A stretch of DNA of 64,000 nucleotides from Gemmobacter lanyuensis (GTDB lineage Bacteria; Pseudomonadota; Alphaproteobacteria; Rhodobacterales; Rhodobacteraceae): positions 206,142-270,141 of the forward strand of contig NZ_BMYQ01000003.1 in NCBI RefSeq assembly GCF_014652355.1, written 5' to 3'. Each line of letters opens with the position of its first letter. Position 1 is the first letter of the stretch. Both the position numbers and the translations under genes were made by a program. The notes beneath the pieces were generated by a model. That model was not told the origin of the DNA. It searched no databases and saw only the letters and a list, made by a program, of their open reading frames with translations. This document shows positions 28,830-40,863 of this stretch, piece by piece.

Positions 28830-30230
28830 TCAGCCGATCAGGGCGCGGACCTTGGCGGTGAAATCCTCGCCGCGTTTCTCGAAATTGGGGTATTGGTCAA
28901 AGCTGGCGGCGGCCGGCGCCAGCAGCACGACCTCGCCCGGCTCGGCCTCGGCCGCGGCGCGGGCCACAGCGCGGTCCATCGTCTCACAGATCTCATGCGG
29001 GGTGTCGCCGATCTGAAGCGCGAAATCGCGGGCCGAAAAGCCGATGAGATAGGCCTTCACCACCGAACCGAGGAAGGGCTGCAGCGCTGCAATGCCGCCA
29101 TCCTTGCCCATGCCGCCCACGATCCAGCGGATGCGGGGGAAAGCCTGCAGCGCCTTGGCGGCGCTGTCCACATTGGTGGCCTTGCTGTCATTGATGAACC
29201 GCACGCCGCCGCGTTCGCCGACAAGCTGGCTGCGGTGGGGCAGGCCCGCAAAGCTGAGCAGCGCGCTTTCGATCACGCGCGGCGCAATGCCAAGCGCCCG
29301 TGTCGCGGCATAGGCGGCGCAGGCATTCTGGTGGTTATGCGCGCCCGGCAGGCCGGGAATTTCACGCAGGTCGATGCTGGCCACCTGCTTGCCGCGTCGC
29401 CATTCGGCCAGGAACCCCTTGCGGGCAAAGACCGACCAGCCGAAATCATCCAGCTTCTGCCCCGAGGAGATGCGGATCACGCGATCATCCTCGCGTCCCT
29501 GTGCAAGCTGCCCGGCGAGGAACTGGCCCTCAAGCTCATCCACGCCGATGATGCAGCGATCGGGGCCGCCTTCGGCAAAGAGGCGGCGCTTGGCGGCGAA
29601 ATAGCCGCCCATGCCCTGATGCCGGTCAAGGTGATCGGGTGAAAGGTTGGTGAAGACCGCGACATCCGGGGTGAGCGCGCGGGCCAGTTCGGTCTGGTAA
29701 GAGGAGAGTTCGAGGACCACCACCTCACCATCCTGCGGCGGGTCGATGTCCAGAACCCCGCGCCCGATGTTGCCCGCCATCTGCGTGGGCCGCCCCGCGA
29801 CCGTGAGGATATGGTGGATCAGCGCGGTGGTGGTGGATTTGCCGTTCGACCCGGTCACGCAGACAACCTTGGGCGCGACCTCGAAATTGTCCCAGGCGGT
29901 GGTGGCGAAACTGCGGAAGAAAAGCCCGATGTCATTGTCCACCGGCACCCCGAGCGCGAGCGCGCGGGCGATGACCTTGTTGGGCTGGGGGTAGAGATGC
30001 GGGATCCCCGGCGAGGTGATGAGCGCGGCGACCCCGTCGAAGGCGCCGTTCCGCATGAGATCGGTGCAGGCGAAGCCCTCGGCCTCGGCCTTGGCGCGGG
30101 CCTCGGCGCTGTCGTCCCAGAGAAGCGGCTCTGCCCCCCCCGCCTTGAGCGCGCGTGCCGTGGCCAGGCCGGATCTGCCCAGCCCCAGCACCGCGATCTT
30201 TTGCCCCTGAACGCCCTGAACCGGAATCAT
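28830..30230 (-). CDS. murD: UDP-N-acetylmuramoylalanine--D-glutamate ligase
   Basis: 466 residues, ATG 30230. The N-terminal Rossmann domain begins [18 protein letters not shown]; the ATP loop is [32 protein letters not shown] and the C-terminal domain with [15 protein letters not shown] follow. It adds D-glutamate to the peptidoglycan precursor. Within the dcw cluster it is transcribed away from ftsW, whereas murD-ftsW are usually co-directional. Confidence 0.96.
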   Translation of the reverse strand: MIPVQGVQGQKIAVLGLGRSGLATARALKAGGAEPLLWDDSAEARAKAEAEGFACTDLMRNGAFDGVAALITSPGIPHLYPQPNKVIARALALGVPVDNDIGLFFRSFATTAWDNFEVAPKVVCVTGSNGKSTTTALIHHILTVAGRPTQMAGNIGRGVLDIDPPQDGEVVVLELSSYQTELARALTPDVAVFTNLSPDHLDRHQGMGGYFAAKRRLFAEGGPDRCIIGVDELEGQFLAGQLAQGREDDRVIRISSGQKLDDFGWSVFARKGFLAEWRRGKQVASIDLREIPGLPGAHNHQNACAAYAATRALGIAPRVIESALLSFAGLPHRSQLVGERGGVRFINDSKATNVDSAAKALQAFPRIRWIVGGMGKDGGIAALQPFLGSVVKAYLIGFSARDFALQIGDTPHEICETMDRAVARAAAEAEPGEVVLLAPAAASFDQYPNFEKRGEDFTAKVRALIG

Positions 30231-30315
30231 GTCCGCACCCTTCCTGTCTGTTCCGGCGCAGAATGGGGAAGGGCGCTGCGGGGTGCAAGCCGATGCTCTG
30301 GCGGCGGGGGAGGCC

Positions 30316-30381
30316 GGGGGGCTGTCTGCCCCCCAACGGCCTGCGGCCGTGCCCCCCGAGGATATTTCAGGACAGAAAATG
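30316..30381 (+). repeat. Three-part dispersed repeat, copy E
   Basis: Hairpin 1 GGGGGG-CTGTCTG-CCCCCC (30316-30334), hairpin 2 ACGGCC-TGC-GGCCGT (30336-30350), core CCCCCGAGGATATTTCAGG followed by ACAGAAAATGG (30352-30381). It sits in the 301-nt divergent gap between murD and ftsW; nothing else was recognised there. Confidence 0.8.
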
Positions 30382-30531
30382 GCAGGCCGGCCGGTTCTTG
30401 CAAATGCGGGCGCGGCGGGGCTGACGGGGCCGTTTTCGCGCTGGCCTTGCGAATCGTTCGGCGCTAGTCTGCGGGCAAGAGGGCGGAGAATACCGTCCCC
30501 AGAGGCAAGCAGGCGAATTCAGGCGGTTCCC

Positions 30532-31698
30532 ATGACAGAGATGGTCTATGGCTCCATGCCCGCACGGGTCACGGAGCCGGTTCTCCCCCGTTGGTGGCGC
30601 ACCATCGACAAATGGTCGTTGACGGCGGTGGTGGTGCTGTTTGGCATCGGCATGTTGCTGGCGCTGGCGGCCTCGGTGCCGCTGGCCACGCGCAACGGGC
30701 TGGACCCCTACTACTATGTGCAGCGGCAGGCGTTTTTCGGGTCGCTGGCGCTGGTGGCGATGATCGGCACCTCGATGCTGCCGCCCGAGATGGTGCGGCG
30801 GCTGGGGATTCTTGGCTTTGCCTTTTCCTTTGTCGCGCTGATCCTGTTGCCGGTTTTCGGGACCGATTTCGGCAAGGGGGCGGTGCGGTGGTTTTCCTTC
30901 GGCTTTGCCTCGGTGCAGCCGTCAGAGTTTCTGAAACCCGGCTTCATCATCCTCTCGGCCTGGCTGATGGCGGCAGCGCAAGAGGTGGGCGGGCCGCCGG
31001 GGCGGCTGATTTCCTTCCTGATTGCGGTGGTGGTGGTCTTCTTCCTCGCGATCCAGCCGGATTTCGGGCAGTCGATGCTGGTCGTCTTTGGCTGGTGCGT
31101 GGTCTATTTCGTGGCGGGCGCCTCGATGGTGGTGATCCTGTCGATTGTCGGGGCCATCGGGGCGGTGGGCTTTGGGCTTTACGGCGTTTCCGAACACCTT
31201 GCGCGGCGGATTGACGGCTTTCTGGCGGCGGATGTCGATCCGCGGTCGCAGCTGGGCTATGCCACCAACGCGATTCAGGAGGGCGGGTTCTTTGGTGTGG
31301 GCGTGGGTGAGGGGCAGGTGAAATGGACGCTGCCCGATGCCCATACCGACTTCATCATCGCCGTGGCGGCCGAGGAATATGGCCTGATCCTGGTGCTGTG
31401 CATCCTTGCGCTATATGGCACGGTGGTGGTGCGGTCGATGTTTCGTCTGATGAAGGAGCGCGACCCGTTCGTGCGGCTGGCGGGGGCGGGGCTGGCCTGC
31501 ATCTTCGGGGTGCAGGCGATGATCAACATGGGCGTTGCGGTGCGGCTCTTGCCCGCCAAGGGGATGACCCTTCCGTTTGTGAGCTATGGTGGATCTTCGG
31601 TGATTGCGGCGGGTCTGACGGTGGGCATGCTGCTGGCGCTGACGCGGTCGCGGCCGCAGGGCACGCTGGAAGACATTCTGTTCCGCCGGGGCCGCTGA
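30532..31698 (+). CDS. ftsW: Lipid II polymerase / cell division protein FtsW
   Basis: 388 residues from ATG 30532 (ATG 30541 is an alternative). SEDS-family membrane protein with about ten helices and the signature region [25 protein letters not shown], and [14 protein letters not shown] near the C-terminus. It polymerises glycan strands at the septum with FtsI. murG starts 1 nt after its stop. Confidence 0.95.
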   Translation: MTEMVYGSMPARVTEPVLPRWWRTIDKWSLTAVVVLFGIGMLLALAASVPLATRNGLDPYYYVQRQAFFGSLALVAMIGTSMLPPEMVRRLGILGFAFSFVALILLPVFGTDFGKGAVRWFSFGFASVQPSEFLKPGFIILSAWLMAAAQEVGGPPGRLISFLIAVVVVFFLAIQPDFGQSMLVVFGWCVVYFVAGASMVVILSIVGAIGAVGFGLYGVSEHLARRIDGFLAADVDPRSQLGYATNAIQEGGFFGVGVGEGQVKWTLPDAHTDFIIAVAAEEYGLILVLCILALYGTVVVRSMFRLMKERDPFVRLAGAGLACIFGVQAMINMGVAVRLLPAKGMTLPFVSYGGSSVIAAGLTVGMLLALTRSRPQGTLEDILFRRGR

Positions 31699-31699
31699 G

Positions 31700-32791
31700 A
31701 TGAGCGGGCCGCTGCTGCTGATCGCGGCCGGAGGGACGGGGGGGCATATGTTCCCGGCCCAGGCGCTGGCCGAGGCGATGATCGCGCGGGGATGGCGGGT
31801 GAAGCTGTCCACCGATGCGCGGGGTGCGCGTTATGCCGGGGGCTTTCCGGCCGAGGTGGTGATCGAGGAAATGGCCTCGGCCACCTTCGCGCGGGGGGGG
31901 CTGGCCGCAAAGGCGCTGGTGCCCTTCCGCATTGCCGGGGGGATCGGGGCGGCAGTGGCGGCGATGCTGCGCGACCGACCGGCGGCGGTGGTGGGGTTTG
32001 GCGGCTATCCGTCGATCCCGGCGCTGGCGGCGGCGACGCTGTTGCGGCTGCCGCGCATGATCCATGAACAGAATGGGGTGTTGGGCAAGGTCAACCAGAT
32101 CTTCGCGCCGCGTGTCGGGCTGGTGGCCTGCGGGACCTGGCCCACGACCTTGCCGCAGGGCGTTGAGGGCACGCCGACCGGCAACCCCGTGCGGCAGGCG
32201 GTGCTGGAGCGTGCCGGGGCAGGCTACATTCCGCCGGGCGATTACCCGATGAGCCTTGTGGTCATCGGCGGCAGCCAGGGGGCGCGGATCCTGTCGGATG
32301 TGGTGCCCGCTGCCGTGGCCGCCCTGCCCGAAGCGATCCGCAAGAACCTTCGCGTGGCCCATCAGGCGCGGGCCGAAGATCTGGAGCGCGTGGTTGCGGC
32401 CTATGCCGGGGCGGGGATCGCGGCCGAGGTTGCACCCTTCTTCACCGATATTCCGCGCCGCCTCTCGGAGGCGCAGCTGGTTATCTCGCGCTCGGGCGCG
32501 TCGTCGATTGCCGATATCTCGATCATCGGGCGGCCGTCGATCCTGATCCCCTTTGCCGCGGCCACTGCGGACCACCAGACGGCCAATGCCCGCGGGCTGG
32601 TCGATGCTCAGGCGGCGGTGCTGATCCCGGAATCCGCCCTTGACCCCGCGACGCTCAGCGCCCAAATGGCCGCCGTGCTGTCGAACCCGCAGGCTGCGGC
32701 CCAGATGGCCGCGAATGCCCTTGCCCAGGGCCGCCCCGACGCGACCGCGCGTCTGGTCGAGCTGGTCCTGCGCCTTGCCGGAAAAGAGTGA
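31700..32791 (+). CDS. murG: Undecaprenyl-PP-MurNAc-pentapeptide-UDP-GlcNAc GlcNAc transferase
   Basis: 363 residues. The G-loop [15 protein letters not shown] and the second glycine loop GGSQGARI are intact; [13 protein letters not shown] and [12 protein letters not shown] are MurG signatures. It makes lipid II on the inner membrane. It is tightly spaced between ftsW (1 nt) and murC (3 nt). Confidence 0.96.
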   Translation: MSGPLLLIAAGGTGGHMFPAQALAEAMIARGWRVKLSTDARGARYAGGFPAEVVIEEMASATFARGGLAAKALVPFRIAGGIGAAVAAMLRDRPAAVVGFGGYPSIPALAAATLLRLPRMIHEQNGVLGKVNQIFAPRVGLVACGTWPTTLPQGVEGTPTGNPVRQAVLERAGAGYIPPGDYPMSLVVIGGSQGARILSDVVPAAVAALPEAIRKNLRVAHQARAEDLERVVAAYAGAGIAAEVAPFFTDIPRRLSEAQLVISRSGASSIADISIIGRPSILIPFAAATADHQTANARGLVDAQAAVLIPESALDPATLSAQMAAVLSNPQAAAQMAANALAQGRPDATARLVELVLRLAGKE

Positions 32792-32794
32792 CCC

Positions 32795-34221
<1,427 letters not shown>

Positions 34222-34225
<4 letters not shown>

Positions 34226-34455
34226 GCGGGGCGCTGACGGCGGCCTGTCTCTGGGTGGTGGTGGCGGCCCTTGCGGCGATGATGCCGCGGCGCTTTCACT
34301 GGACAGCGGCGCATCTGCTGACAGTCAGCGGGATTGCGCTTCTGGGTTGGGTTACCTGGGCCGAGGGGCCGATCTGGGGCTTTGTCTGCCTTCTGGCGGG
34401 GGCAAGCGTGCTGCGCTGGCCCTTGCTGCGGCTTGCGCGACGGATCCGCGGCTAA
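34222..34455 (+). CDS. Small DUF2484 membrane protein
   Basis: 77 residues, ATG overlapping the murC stop by 4 nt. Three hydrophobic stretches (about residues 4-21, 30-46, 50-65) and a basic C-terminus ([13 protein letters not shown]). DUF2484 proteins are found inside the cell-wall cluster of Rhodobacteraceae at this very position. Role is unknown; translational coupling to murC suggests an envelope-related function. Confidence 0.85.
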
Positions 34456-34477
34456 GGTTCTGGCGACGCGCTGCTTG

Positions 34478-34498
34478 CGGATTTTCGATGGAAATCCG
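34478..34498. repeat. Short inverted repeat after the DUF2484 gene
   Basis: CGGATTT-N7-AAATCCG, 23 nt beyond the DUF2484 stop and similar in style to the palindrome at 11025-11047. It may be a weak terminator; murB follows after 46 nt. Confidence 0.35.
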
Positions 34499-34544
34499 GG
34501 GCAGGGACGCTTGCGCCACGGGGCATCCTGCCGCACATAGGGGC

Positions 34545-35486
34545 ATGACCCAAGCGATCCCTTCCCCCCTTCCGACGCCGCGTGGCACCCTGACCCCCCA
34601 GCGCCCTCTGGCCGATCTGACATGGCTGCGCGTGGGCGGGCCTGCGGACTGGTTGTTTCAGCCCGCGGATGAGGCCGATCTGGCCGATTTCCTGGCCCGG
34701 CTGGACCCGGATGTGGCGGTTTTTCCGATGGGCGTGGGGTCCAACCTCATCGTGCGCGATGGCGGGCTGCGCGCCGTGGTGATCCGGCTGGGGCGCGGTT
34801 TCAATGGGATCGAGGTCGACGGCGACCGTGTGACCGCCGGGGCCGCCGCGCTGGATGCCCATGTCGCGAAGAAGGCGGCCGAGGCGGGGCTGGATCTGAC
34901 CTTCCTGCGCACCATCCCGGGATCAATCGGCGGTGCTGTGCGGATGAATGCAGGCTGCTATGGCCACTATGTTGCCGATTTTCTTGAGGAAATCCGGGTG
35001 ATCCTGCGCGATGGTACGCTGCAGGTTCTGCCCGCCGCCGCGCTGAACCTGCGCTATCGCCAGTCGGACCTGCCGGAAGGCGCTGTGGTCGTCTCGGCCA
35101 CCTTCCGCGCGCCGCAGGGCGATGCGGCGGCACTGGCCGCGCGGATGGAAGATCAGTTGGCCAAGCGGGACGCCAGCCAGCCCACCAAGGACCGCAGCGC
35201 CGGGTCGACCTTCCGCAATCCGTTGGGGCGCAGTTCCACCGGCCAGGCCGATGACAGCCATGAGCTGAAGGCCTGGAAGGTCATCGACGACGCAGGCATG
35301 CGCGGCGCCCGCATCGGAGGCGCACAGATGAGCGAGAAGCACTCCAACTTTCTGATCAATGCCGGGGGGGCCACGGCCGCCGATCTGGAAGAATTGGGCG
35401 AGGAAGTGCGAAAAAGGGTTTTCCAACACAGCGGGATCACGTTAGAGTGGGAAATCATGCGTGTCGGTGAACCGGCTGCAAAATAA
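34545..35486 (+). CDS. murB: UDP-N-acetylenolpyruvoylglucosamine reductase
   Basis: 313 residues from ATG 34545 (AGGGG upstream). FAD-binding motifs [44 protein letters not shown] and the C-terminal domain with AGSTFRNP (catalytic serine) and KHSNFLIN; type IIa MurB. It makes UDP-MurNAc. A longer frame from 34065 overlaps murC and is rejected. Confidence 0.96.
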   Translation: MTQAIPSPLPTPRGTLTPQRPLADLTWLRVGGPADWLFQPADEADLADFLARLDPDVAVFPMGVGSNLIVRDGGLRAVVIRLGRGFNGIEVDGDRVTAGAAALDAHVAKKAAEAGLDLTFLRTIPGSIGGAVRMNAGCYGHYVADFLEEIRVILRDGTLQVLPAAALNLRYRQSDLPEGAVVVSATFRAPQGDAAALAARMEDQLAKRDASQPTKDRSAGSTFRNPLGRSSTGQADDSHELKAWKVIDDAGMRGARIGGAQMSEKHSNFLINAGGATAADLEELGEEVRKRVFQHSGITLEWEIMRVGEPAAK

Positions 35487-35523
35487 CAAGAATATCGGGG
35501 CATAGACCCTGAAGAGGCAGTAA

Positions 35524-36447
35524 ATGGCGAGCAAGTCGGGCAAGACAGGCTCCCTGGTGGCGGTTTTGAAAGGTGGACTTTCCGCAGAGCGGGAGGTTTC
35601 TTTGGTATCCGGGCAGGAATGTGCCCGCGCCCTCAGGGATGCTGGATATGACGTGATCGAGGTCGATGCCGGCCCCGACCTGTCCGCGCGTCTTGTCGAA
35701 ATCAAGCCTGATGTCGTCTTCAACGCCCTGCATGGCCGCTGGGGCGAAGATGGCTGCGTGCAGGGCCTGCTGGAATGGCTACGCATTCCTTATACCCATT
35801 CCGGGGTGCTGGCCTCGGCCCTTGCGATGGACAAGCAGCGCTCGAAAGAGGCCTATCGTGCGGCGGGGCTGCCAGTCGTGCAAAGCGTGATCGCCGCGCG
35901 TGATGAGGTGGGGCGTCGCCATGTCCTGCCGCCGCCCTATGTGGTGAAGCCCAATAACGAAGGCTCCTCCGTCGGGGTCTATATCGTGCAGGATGGCGCG
36001 AATACGCCGCCGCAACTGCCCGACACCATGCCCGCGCAGGTGATGGTCGAAACCTATGCCCCGGGGCGCGAACTGACGACTGCCGTCATGGGCGACCGGG
36101 CGCTGGGGGTGACGGATATCATCACCACCGGCTGGTATGATTATAACGCGAAATATTCGGTCGGCGGGTCGCGCCACGAAATTCCGGCCAATATCCCGGC
36201 GGATATTGCGGCCGCCTGCCATGATTACGCCCTGCGCGCGCATCGGGCGCTGGGGTGCCGTGGCCTGTCGCGCACTGATTTCCGCTGGGATGAAAGCCGC
36301 GGTCTGGCGGGGCTGATCCTGCTGGAAACCAATACCCAGCCGGGGATGACGCCCACCTCGCTTGCGCCCGAACAGGCCGCGCATTGCGGCATTTCCTTCC
36401 CCGAACTTTGCCGCTGGATCGTGGAGGATGCGTCATGCGACCGCTGA
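35524..36447 (+). CDS. ddl: D-alanine--D-alanine ligase
   Basis: 307 residues. [17 protein letters not shown] is the N-terminal signature, [14 protein letters not shown] binds the first alanine, [11 protein letters not shown] the ATP, and [11 protein letters not shown] the metal. It makes the D-Ala-D-Ala dipeptide. ftsQ starts 13 nt before its stop, as is usual in dcw clusters. Confidence 0.96.
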   Translation: MASKSGKTGSLVAVLKGGLSAEREVSLVSGQECARALRDAGYDVIEVDAGPDLSARLVEIKPDVVFNALHGRWGEDGCVQGLLEWLRIPYTHSGVLASALAMDKQRSKEAYRAAGLPVVQSVIAARDEVGRRHVLPPPYVVKPNNEGSSVGVYIVQDGANTPPQLPDTMPAQVMVETYAPGRELTTAVMGDRALGVTDIITTGWYDYNAKYSVGGSRHEIPANIPADIAAACHDYALRAHRALGCRGLSRTDFRWDESRGLAGLILLETNTQPGMTPTSLAPEQAAHCGISFPELCRWIVEDASCDR

Positions 36448-37403
36448 TCGCGGACCGACGCTATCCCCCGGTGACGGCGCCGCAGCGCCCGCAGGCCGCG
36501 CGCCCGCGCACCGCCCCTGCGGCCCAGGCGCCGCAGTCGCATGTGCGGCGCGACCCTGCACCGACGCGCATGGCCTATCGGATGCAGCGCCTGTGGCTGA
36601 CGCCGGTGTTCCGCATCTTCTTTCGCCTTGGGCTGCCCCTGCTGGTCATCGGGCTGGTGGGGTTGGTCTGGCTGGGCAATGATGCCCGCCGTGCCGCCCT
36701 GTTTGCCCAGATCGATGCGCTGCGCGAGGCGGTGGAAAGCCGCCCCGAGTTCCGCGTCTCGGTCCTGCGGGTGACGGGCGCCTCGCCGACGCTGGATGCC
36801 GCGATTCGTGAAAAGCTGGCGGTCCAGCTGCCGGCCTCGAGCTTCGATATCGACCTTGAGGCTGCGCAGGCGCGGATTTCGTCACTGGATGCGGTGGCCA
36901 AGGCCGAACTCAAGGTCGCGGGCGGCGGTGTGCTGGAAGTCAATGTGACCGAGCGCATGCCCGCGCTGATCTGGCGCCGGGGCGCCGAACTGGACCTGCT
37001 GGATGAAACCGGGCGCCGCGTGGCGCGGGTGCTGACGCGCGCCGATCGCCCCGACCTGCCGGTGATCGCGGGGGACGGGGCCAATATGAACGCGGCCGAG
37101 GCGCTGCAGATCGTGGCCGCCGCCGAACCGATCGTGCCGCGCCTGCGCGGCCTTGTGCGTGTGGGCGAACGCCGCTGGGACGTGGTGCTGGACCGCGGTC
37201 AGCGCATCCTGCTGCCCGCCAACAACCCCGTGCGTGCGCTGGAACGTCTGCTCGCGCTCGACAAGGCCGAAGACCTGCTGAACCGGGATGTGCTGACGGT
37301 GGACCTGCGGTCCCAGCAGCGCCCCACCCTGCGACTTGCCCCCAATGCCCTGCGCGCCCTGCGCCGGGCTCAGGGAATTGAGACTGTGGAGAACGACCTG
37401 TGA
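36435..37403 (+). CDS. ftsQ: Cell division protein FtsQ
   Basis: 322 residues from ATG 36435 (GGAGG 7 nt upstream, inside ddl). A cytoplasmic Pro/Arg-rich head of about 70 residues, one membrane helix ([17 protein letters not shown]), then the POTRA domain ([13 protein letters not shown]) and the FtsQ beta domain. It links FtsB/FtsL to the divisome. Its stop overlaps the ftsA start. Confidence 0.94.
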   Translation: MRPLIADRRYPPVTAPQRPQAARPRTAPAAQAPQSHVRRDPAPTRMAYRMQRLWLTPVFRIFFRLGLPLLVIGLVGLVWLGNDARRAALFAQIDALREAVESRPEFRVSVLRVTGASPTLDAAIREKLAVQLPASSFDIDLEAAQARISSLDAVAKAELKVAGGGVLEVNVTERMPALIWRRGAELDLLDETGRRVARVLTRADRPDLPVIAGDGANMNAAEALQIVAAAEPIVPRLRGLVRVGERRWDVVLDRGQRILLPANNPVRALERLLALDKAEDLLNRDVLTVDLRSQQRPTLRLAPNALRALRRAQGIETVENDL

Positions 37404-38734
37404 CCGATCTCTATCAATCCCAACGTGCCATGCGGAACATGCGCCGCGCCGCCATGCAGCGGGGCGTTGTCGCCATTCTGGACATCGGCAGCAGCAAGAT
37501 CGCCTGCCTTGTCCTGCGCTTTGATGGCCCCGAACGGCGGCGCGATGCCGATGGTGTGGGGTCGATGGCGGGGCAATCGCAATTCCGCATCATCGGCGCT
37601 GCGACCACGCGGTCGCGCGGCGTGCGCTTTGGCGAAATCCATGTGATGAGCGAAACGGAACGCGCCATCCGCACGGCCGTGCAGGCGGCGCAGAAGATGG
37701 CGAATGTGCGGGTTGACCACGTCATCGCCTGCTTCTCGGGCGCCGAGCCGCGCAGCTATGGTCTGGCCGGGGAAATCGAGCTGGCCGACAGTGTCGTCAC
37801 CGAACAGGATGTGGCGCGGGTTTTGGCCTCTTGCGACATGCCCGACATCGGGCCGGGGCGCGAGGTGCTGCATGCCCAGCCGGTGAACTTTGCGCTGGAT
37901 CACCGGTCGGGTCTGGGCGATCCGCGCGGGCAGATCGGCAACCGTCTGGCCTGCGACATGCACCTTCTGTCGGTCGAGGCCAGCGTGGTGCAGAACCTGT
38001 TCTACTGCATCAAGCGCTGTGACCTCGAACTGGCCGGGATTGCCTCCTCGGCCTATGTCTCGGGCGTCTCGAGCCTGGTGGAAGACGAACAGGAACTGGG
38101 CGCCGCCTGCATCGACATGGGCGGCGGTTCGACCGGCATTTCGATCTTCATCAAGAAGCACATGATCTATGCCGACAGCGTCCGCATGGGCGGGGATCAC
38201 ATCACCTCGGACATTGCCAAGGGGCTTCAGGTGCCGATGGCGGTGGCCGAGCGCATCAAGACCAAGCACGGCGATGTCCATGCCACGGGCAAGGACGACC
38301 GCGAGATGATCGACATCGGCGGCGACAGCGGTGATTGGGAAAAGGACCGCCGTCAGGTCAGCCGGACCGAGCTGATCGGCATCATGCGCCCGCGCGTGGA
38401 AGAAATCCTCGAAGAAGCGCGCGTCCGTCTGGATGCGGCCGGGTTCGAACATCTGCCCAGCCAGCAGATCGTGCTGACGGGCGGGGGCAGCCAGATCCCG
38501 GGTCTTGCCCATCTGGCGACCCGCATCCTCGGTCAGCGCGTCCGTCTGGGCCGCCCGCTGCGGATCCAGGGGCTGCCGCAGGCGGTGACCGGCCCGGCCT
38601 TTTCTTCGGCGGTGGGCCTGTGTCTCTTTGCGACCCATCCGCAGGATGAATGGTGGGACTTCGACATCCCGGCCGAGAAATACCCGGCCCGGTCCCTGAA
38701 GCGGGCCTTCAAGTGGTTCAAGGACAACTGGTAA
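37400..38734 (+). CDS. ftsA: Cell division protein FtsA
   Basis: 444 residues from GTG 37400 overlapping the ftsQ stop. Actin-like phosphate loop ILDIGSSKIACLV, the SHS2-type 1C domain, DMGGGSTGISIF (phosphate 2), and LTGGGSQIPGLA (adenosine). The C-terminal amphipathic helix SLKRAFKWFKDNW anchors it to the membrane and tethers FtsZ. Confidence 0.96.
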   Translation: MTDLYQSQRAMRNMRRAAMQRGVVAILDIGSSKIACLVLRFDGPERRRDADGVGSMAGQSQFRIIGAATTRSRGVRFGEIHVMSETERAIRTAVQAAQKMANVRVDHVIACFSGAEPRSYGLAGEIELADSVVTEQDVARVLASCDMPDIGPGREVLHAQPVNFALDHRSGLGDPRGQIGNRLACDMHLLSVEASVVQNLFYCIKRCDLELAGIASSAYVSGVSSLVEDEQELGAACIDMGGGSTGISIFIKKHMIYADSVRMGGDHITSDIAKGLQVPMAVAERIKTKHGDVHATGKDDREMIDIGGDSGDWEKDRRQVSRTELIGIMRPRVEEILEEARVRLDAAGFEHLPSQQIVLTGGGSQIPGLAHLATRILGQRVRLGRPLRIQGLPQAVTGPAFSSAVGLCLFATHPQDEWWDFDIPAEKYPARSLKRAFKWFKDNW

Positions 38735-38946
38735 CCCCCACATTCAGCACATCTGGCGAAATCCCGCTTAAAGGGAGGCCCTTATCCCCCATATTTTGTG
38801 GGGATGAGCGTTTTTTTCGTGACCTTCCCCGCCACTGTGGATAGAATTGAGGATAATTCAGAGCGTCCGCGTCCGGGACAGATGCGCTCAATGCTCTGAA
38901 ATTCAAAGAAAACACGGCGGCCCAAGTATAAACAGGCGGATTGGCG
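38735..38946 (+). other. ftsA-ftsZ intergenic region
   Basis: 212 nt, AT-richer than the flanking genes. It holds a 6-bp stem ATCCCC/GGGGAT (38784-38805) followed by GAGCG and TTTTTTT (38811-38817), which could partly terminate ftsA transcripts. The rest probably contains a separate ftsZ promoter, but no convincing -35/-10 pair was identified. Confidence 0.4.
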
Positions 38947-40629
38947 ATGACCCTGAATCTGATGATGACTTCCCAGCGTGAAGAGCTGAAGCCCCGCATC
39001 ACCGTGTTCGGTGTTGGCGGCGCGGGCGGCAACGCCGTGAACAACATGATCGAGAAACAGCTGGAAGGGGTCGAGTTCGTCGTCGCCAATACCGACGCGC
39101 AGGCGCTCCAGCAATCCAAGGCCACGGCCCGCATCCAGATGGGTCCGAAAGTGACCGAGGGTCTGGGGGCAGGGGCCCGTCCGTCGGTGGGCGCCGCCGC
39201 CGCCGAGGAAACCATCGAGGCCATCGTCGACCAGCTGGCCGGGGCGCATATGTGCTTCATCACCGCGGGTATGGGTGGTGGCACCGGCACCGGCGCAGCC
39301 CCGATCATCGCGCAGGCCGCGCGCGAGCTGGGCGTGCTGACCGTGGGCGTCGTGACCAAGCCCTTCCAGTTTGAGGGCAACAAGCGGATGCGTCAGGCCG
39401 ATGAGGGCATCGAAGCCCTGCAGAAGGTCGTCGATACGCTGATCATCATTCCGAACCAGAACCTGTTCCGTCTGGCCAACGAACGCACCACCTTTACCGA
39501 AGCCTTCGCCATGGCCGACGACGTGCTGTATCAGGGCGTCAAGGGTGTGACCGATCTGATGGTGCGTCCGGGGCTGATCAACCTCGACTTCGCCGACGTG
39601 CGTTCGGTGATGGACGAGATGGGCAAGGCCATGATGGGCACCGGCGAGGCCAGCGGCGACGAACGCGCCCGCGAGGCGGCCGAGAAGGCCATCGCCAACC
39701 CGCTGCTGGACGAAATCAGCCTGAATGGCGCCAAGGGCGTGCTGATCAATATCACCGGCGGCTATGATCTGACCCTGTTCGAACTGGACGAGGCCGCGAA
39801 TATCATTCGCGAAAAGGTCGATCCGGACGCCAATATCATCGTGGGCTCCACCCTCGATCCGAACATGGATGGCATGCTGCGTGTGTCGGTCGTGGCGACG
39901 GGGATTGATGCCTCGGCCTCGAACCGCGCCGAAACGCCGACCCGCCGCCCGATGGGCAGCGCTGCGCCGACCTTCGCCCCCGCGCCGGAACCCAAGCCCG
40001 AGCCGCGCGCCCCGATGATGGCGCAGCCCGCGCCCGCGCCGCAGTATCAGCCCGCGCCGCAGCAACCGGTGATGCAGCAGCAGCCCGTCATGCAGCAGCC
40101 CGTGCCGCCGCAGCAGCAGATGATGTTCGAACAGACTCCGGCGCCGCAGCAGTATGAATTCCAGCCGATGCACGAACAGCCCGAGGCGATGGATGACCTG
40201 CCGCCTCCGGCCTATCGTCCGCAGCCGGCGGCCCAGCCCGCGCCGCAGCGTGGCTATTCCGCCCATAACGATGATCCGGGCGTCTTTGTCGCCCCGCGTC
40301 CGCGCCCTGCTGGGCAACCCTCGCCCGAGGCGCTGGCCCGTCTGCAGGCGGCCGTGACCAAGAACCCCGCCACCGGGCAGCGTCCGCAGCCTGCTGCACA
40401 GCGCCCGGCCGCCCCTGCGGCCCCGGCACCTGCCGCCCGCCCGGCCGAGAAATCGCGCTTCGGGATCGGCTCGCTCATCAACCGTATGGCCGGTCACGGG
40501 GCCGAACCGGCCGCCGAGCGCGCGCCGCGCCAGCAGCCGCAAGTGACCGCCTATGATGAAGAGCCCGAGCTTTCGGCCGATCAGGAACGCATCGAAATTC
40601 CGGCCTTCCTGCGCCGTCAGGCCAACTGA
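38947..40629 (+). CDS. ftsZ: Cell division protein FtsZ
   Basis: 560 residues from ATG 38947 (TTG 38941 also in frame). GTP-binding [12 protein letters not shown], the tubulin signature [15 protein letters not shown] and the T7-loop region are complete by residue 320. A long Pro/Gln/Ala-rich linker of about 200 residues follows, with Met-Gln repeats, then the conserved C-terminal peptide [12 protein letters not shown] that binds FtsA and partners. Long linkers are typical of alphaproteobacteria. Confidence 0.97.
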   Translation: MTLNLMMTSQREELKPRITVFGVGGAGGNAVNNMIEKQLEGVEFVVANTDAQALQQSKATARIQMGPKVTEGLGAGARPSVGAAAAEETIEAIVDQLAGAHMCFITAGMGGGTGTGAAPIIAQAARELGVLTVGVVTKPFQFEGNKRMRQADEGIEALQKVVDTLIIIPNQNLFRLANERTTFTEAFAMADDVLYQGVKGVTDLMVRPGLINLDFADVRSVMDEMGKAMMGTGEASGDERAREAAEKAIANPLLDEISLNGAKGVLINITGGYDLTLFELDEAANIIREKVDPDANIIVGSTLDPNMDGMLRVSVVATGIDASASNRAETPTRRPMGSAAPTFAPAPEPKPEPRAPMMAQPAPAPQYQPAPQQPVMQQQPVMQQPVPPQQQMMFEQTPAPQQYEFQPMHEQPEAMDDLPPPAYRPQPAAQPAPQRGYSAHNDDPGVFVAPRPRPAGQPSPEALARLQAAVTKNPATGQRPQPAAQRPAAPAAPAPAARPAEKSRFGIGSLINRMAGHGAEPAAERAPRQQPQVTAYDEEPELSADQERIEIPAFLRRQAN

Positions 40630-40661
40630 CAGACGCTACGTCAAGGTAACAAGTTTTCCGC

Positions 40662-40688
40662 AAAGGCCCGGGCGACCGGGCCTTTTTC
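40662..40688 (+). terminator. Intrinsic terminator after ftsZ
   Basis: AAAGGCCCGG-GCGA-CCGGGCCTTT, 10-bp stem with GNRA-type loop, continuing into TTCTTTTTT; 32 nt beyond the ftsZ stop. Confidence 0.92.
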
Positions 40689-40863
40689 TTTTTTATATTA
40701 AGGGGTTGGGTGTAGCTTGGCGGATTTTTGCAGTCTGTTTGGATCTCTGTTACATCCGGTTACAAAGAGTGAGTTGTTCCAGAACCCCCTCGGAATTACC
40801 TAAACTTCGCGGCGTTTCCCGTAAGGGCTGCGCTGCGGAATCGGACCATTCTGAGGGTTGAAC

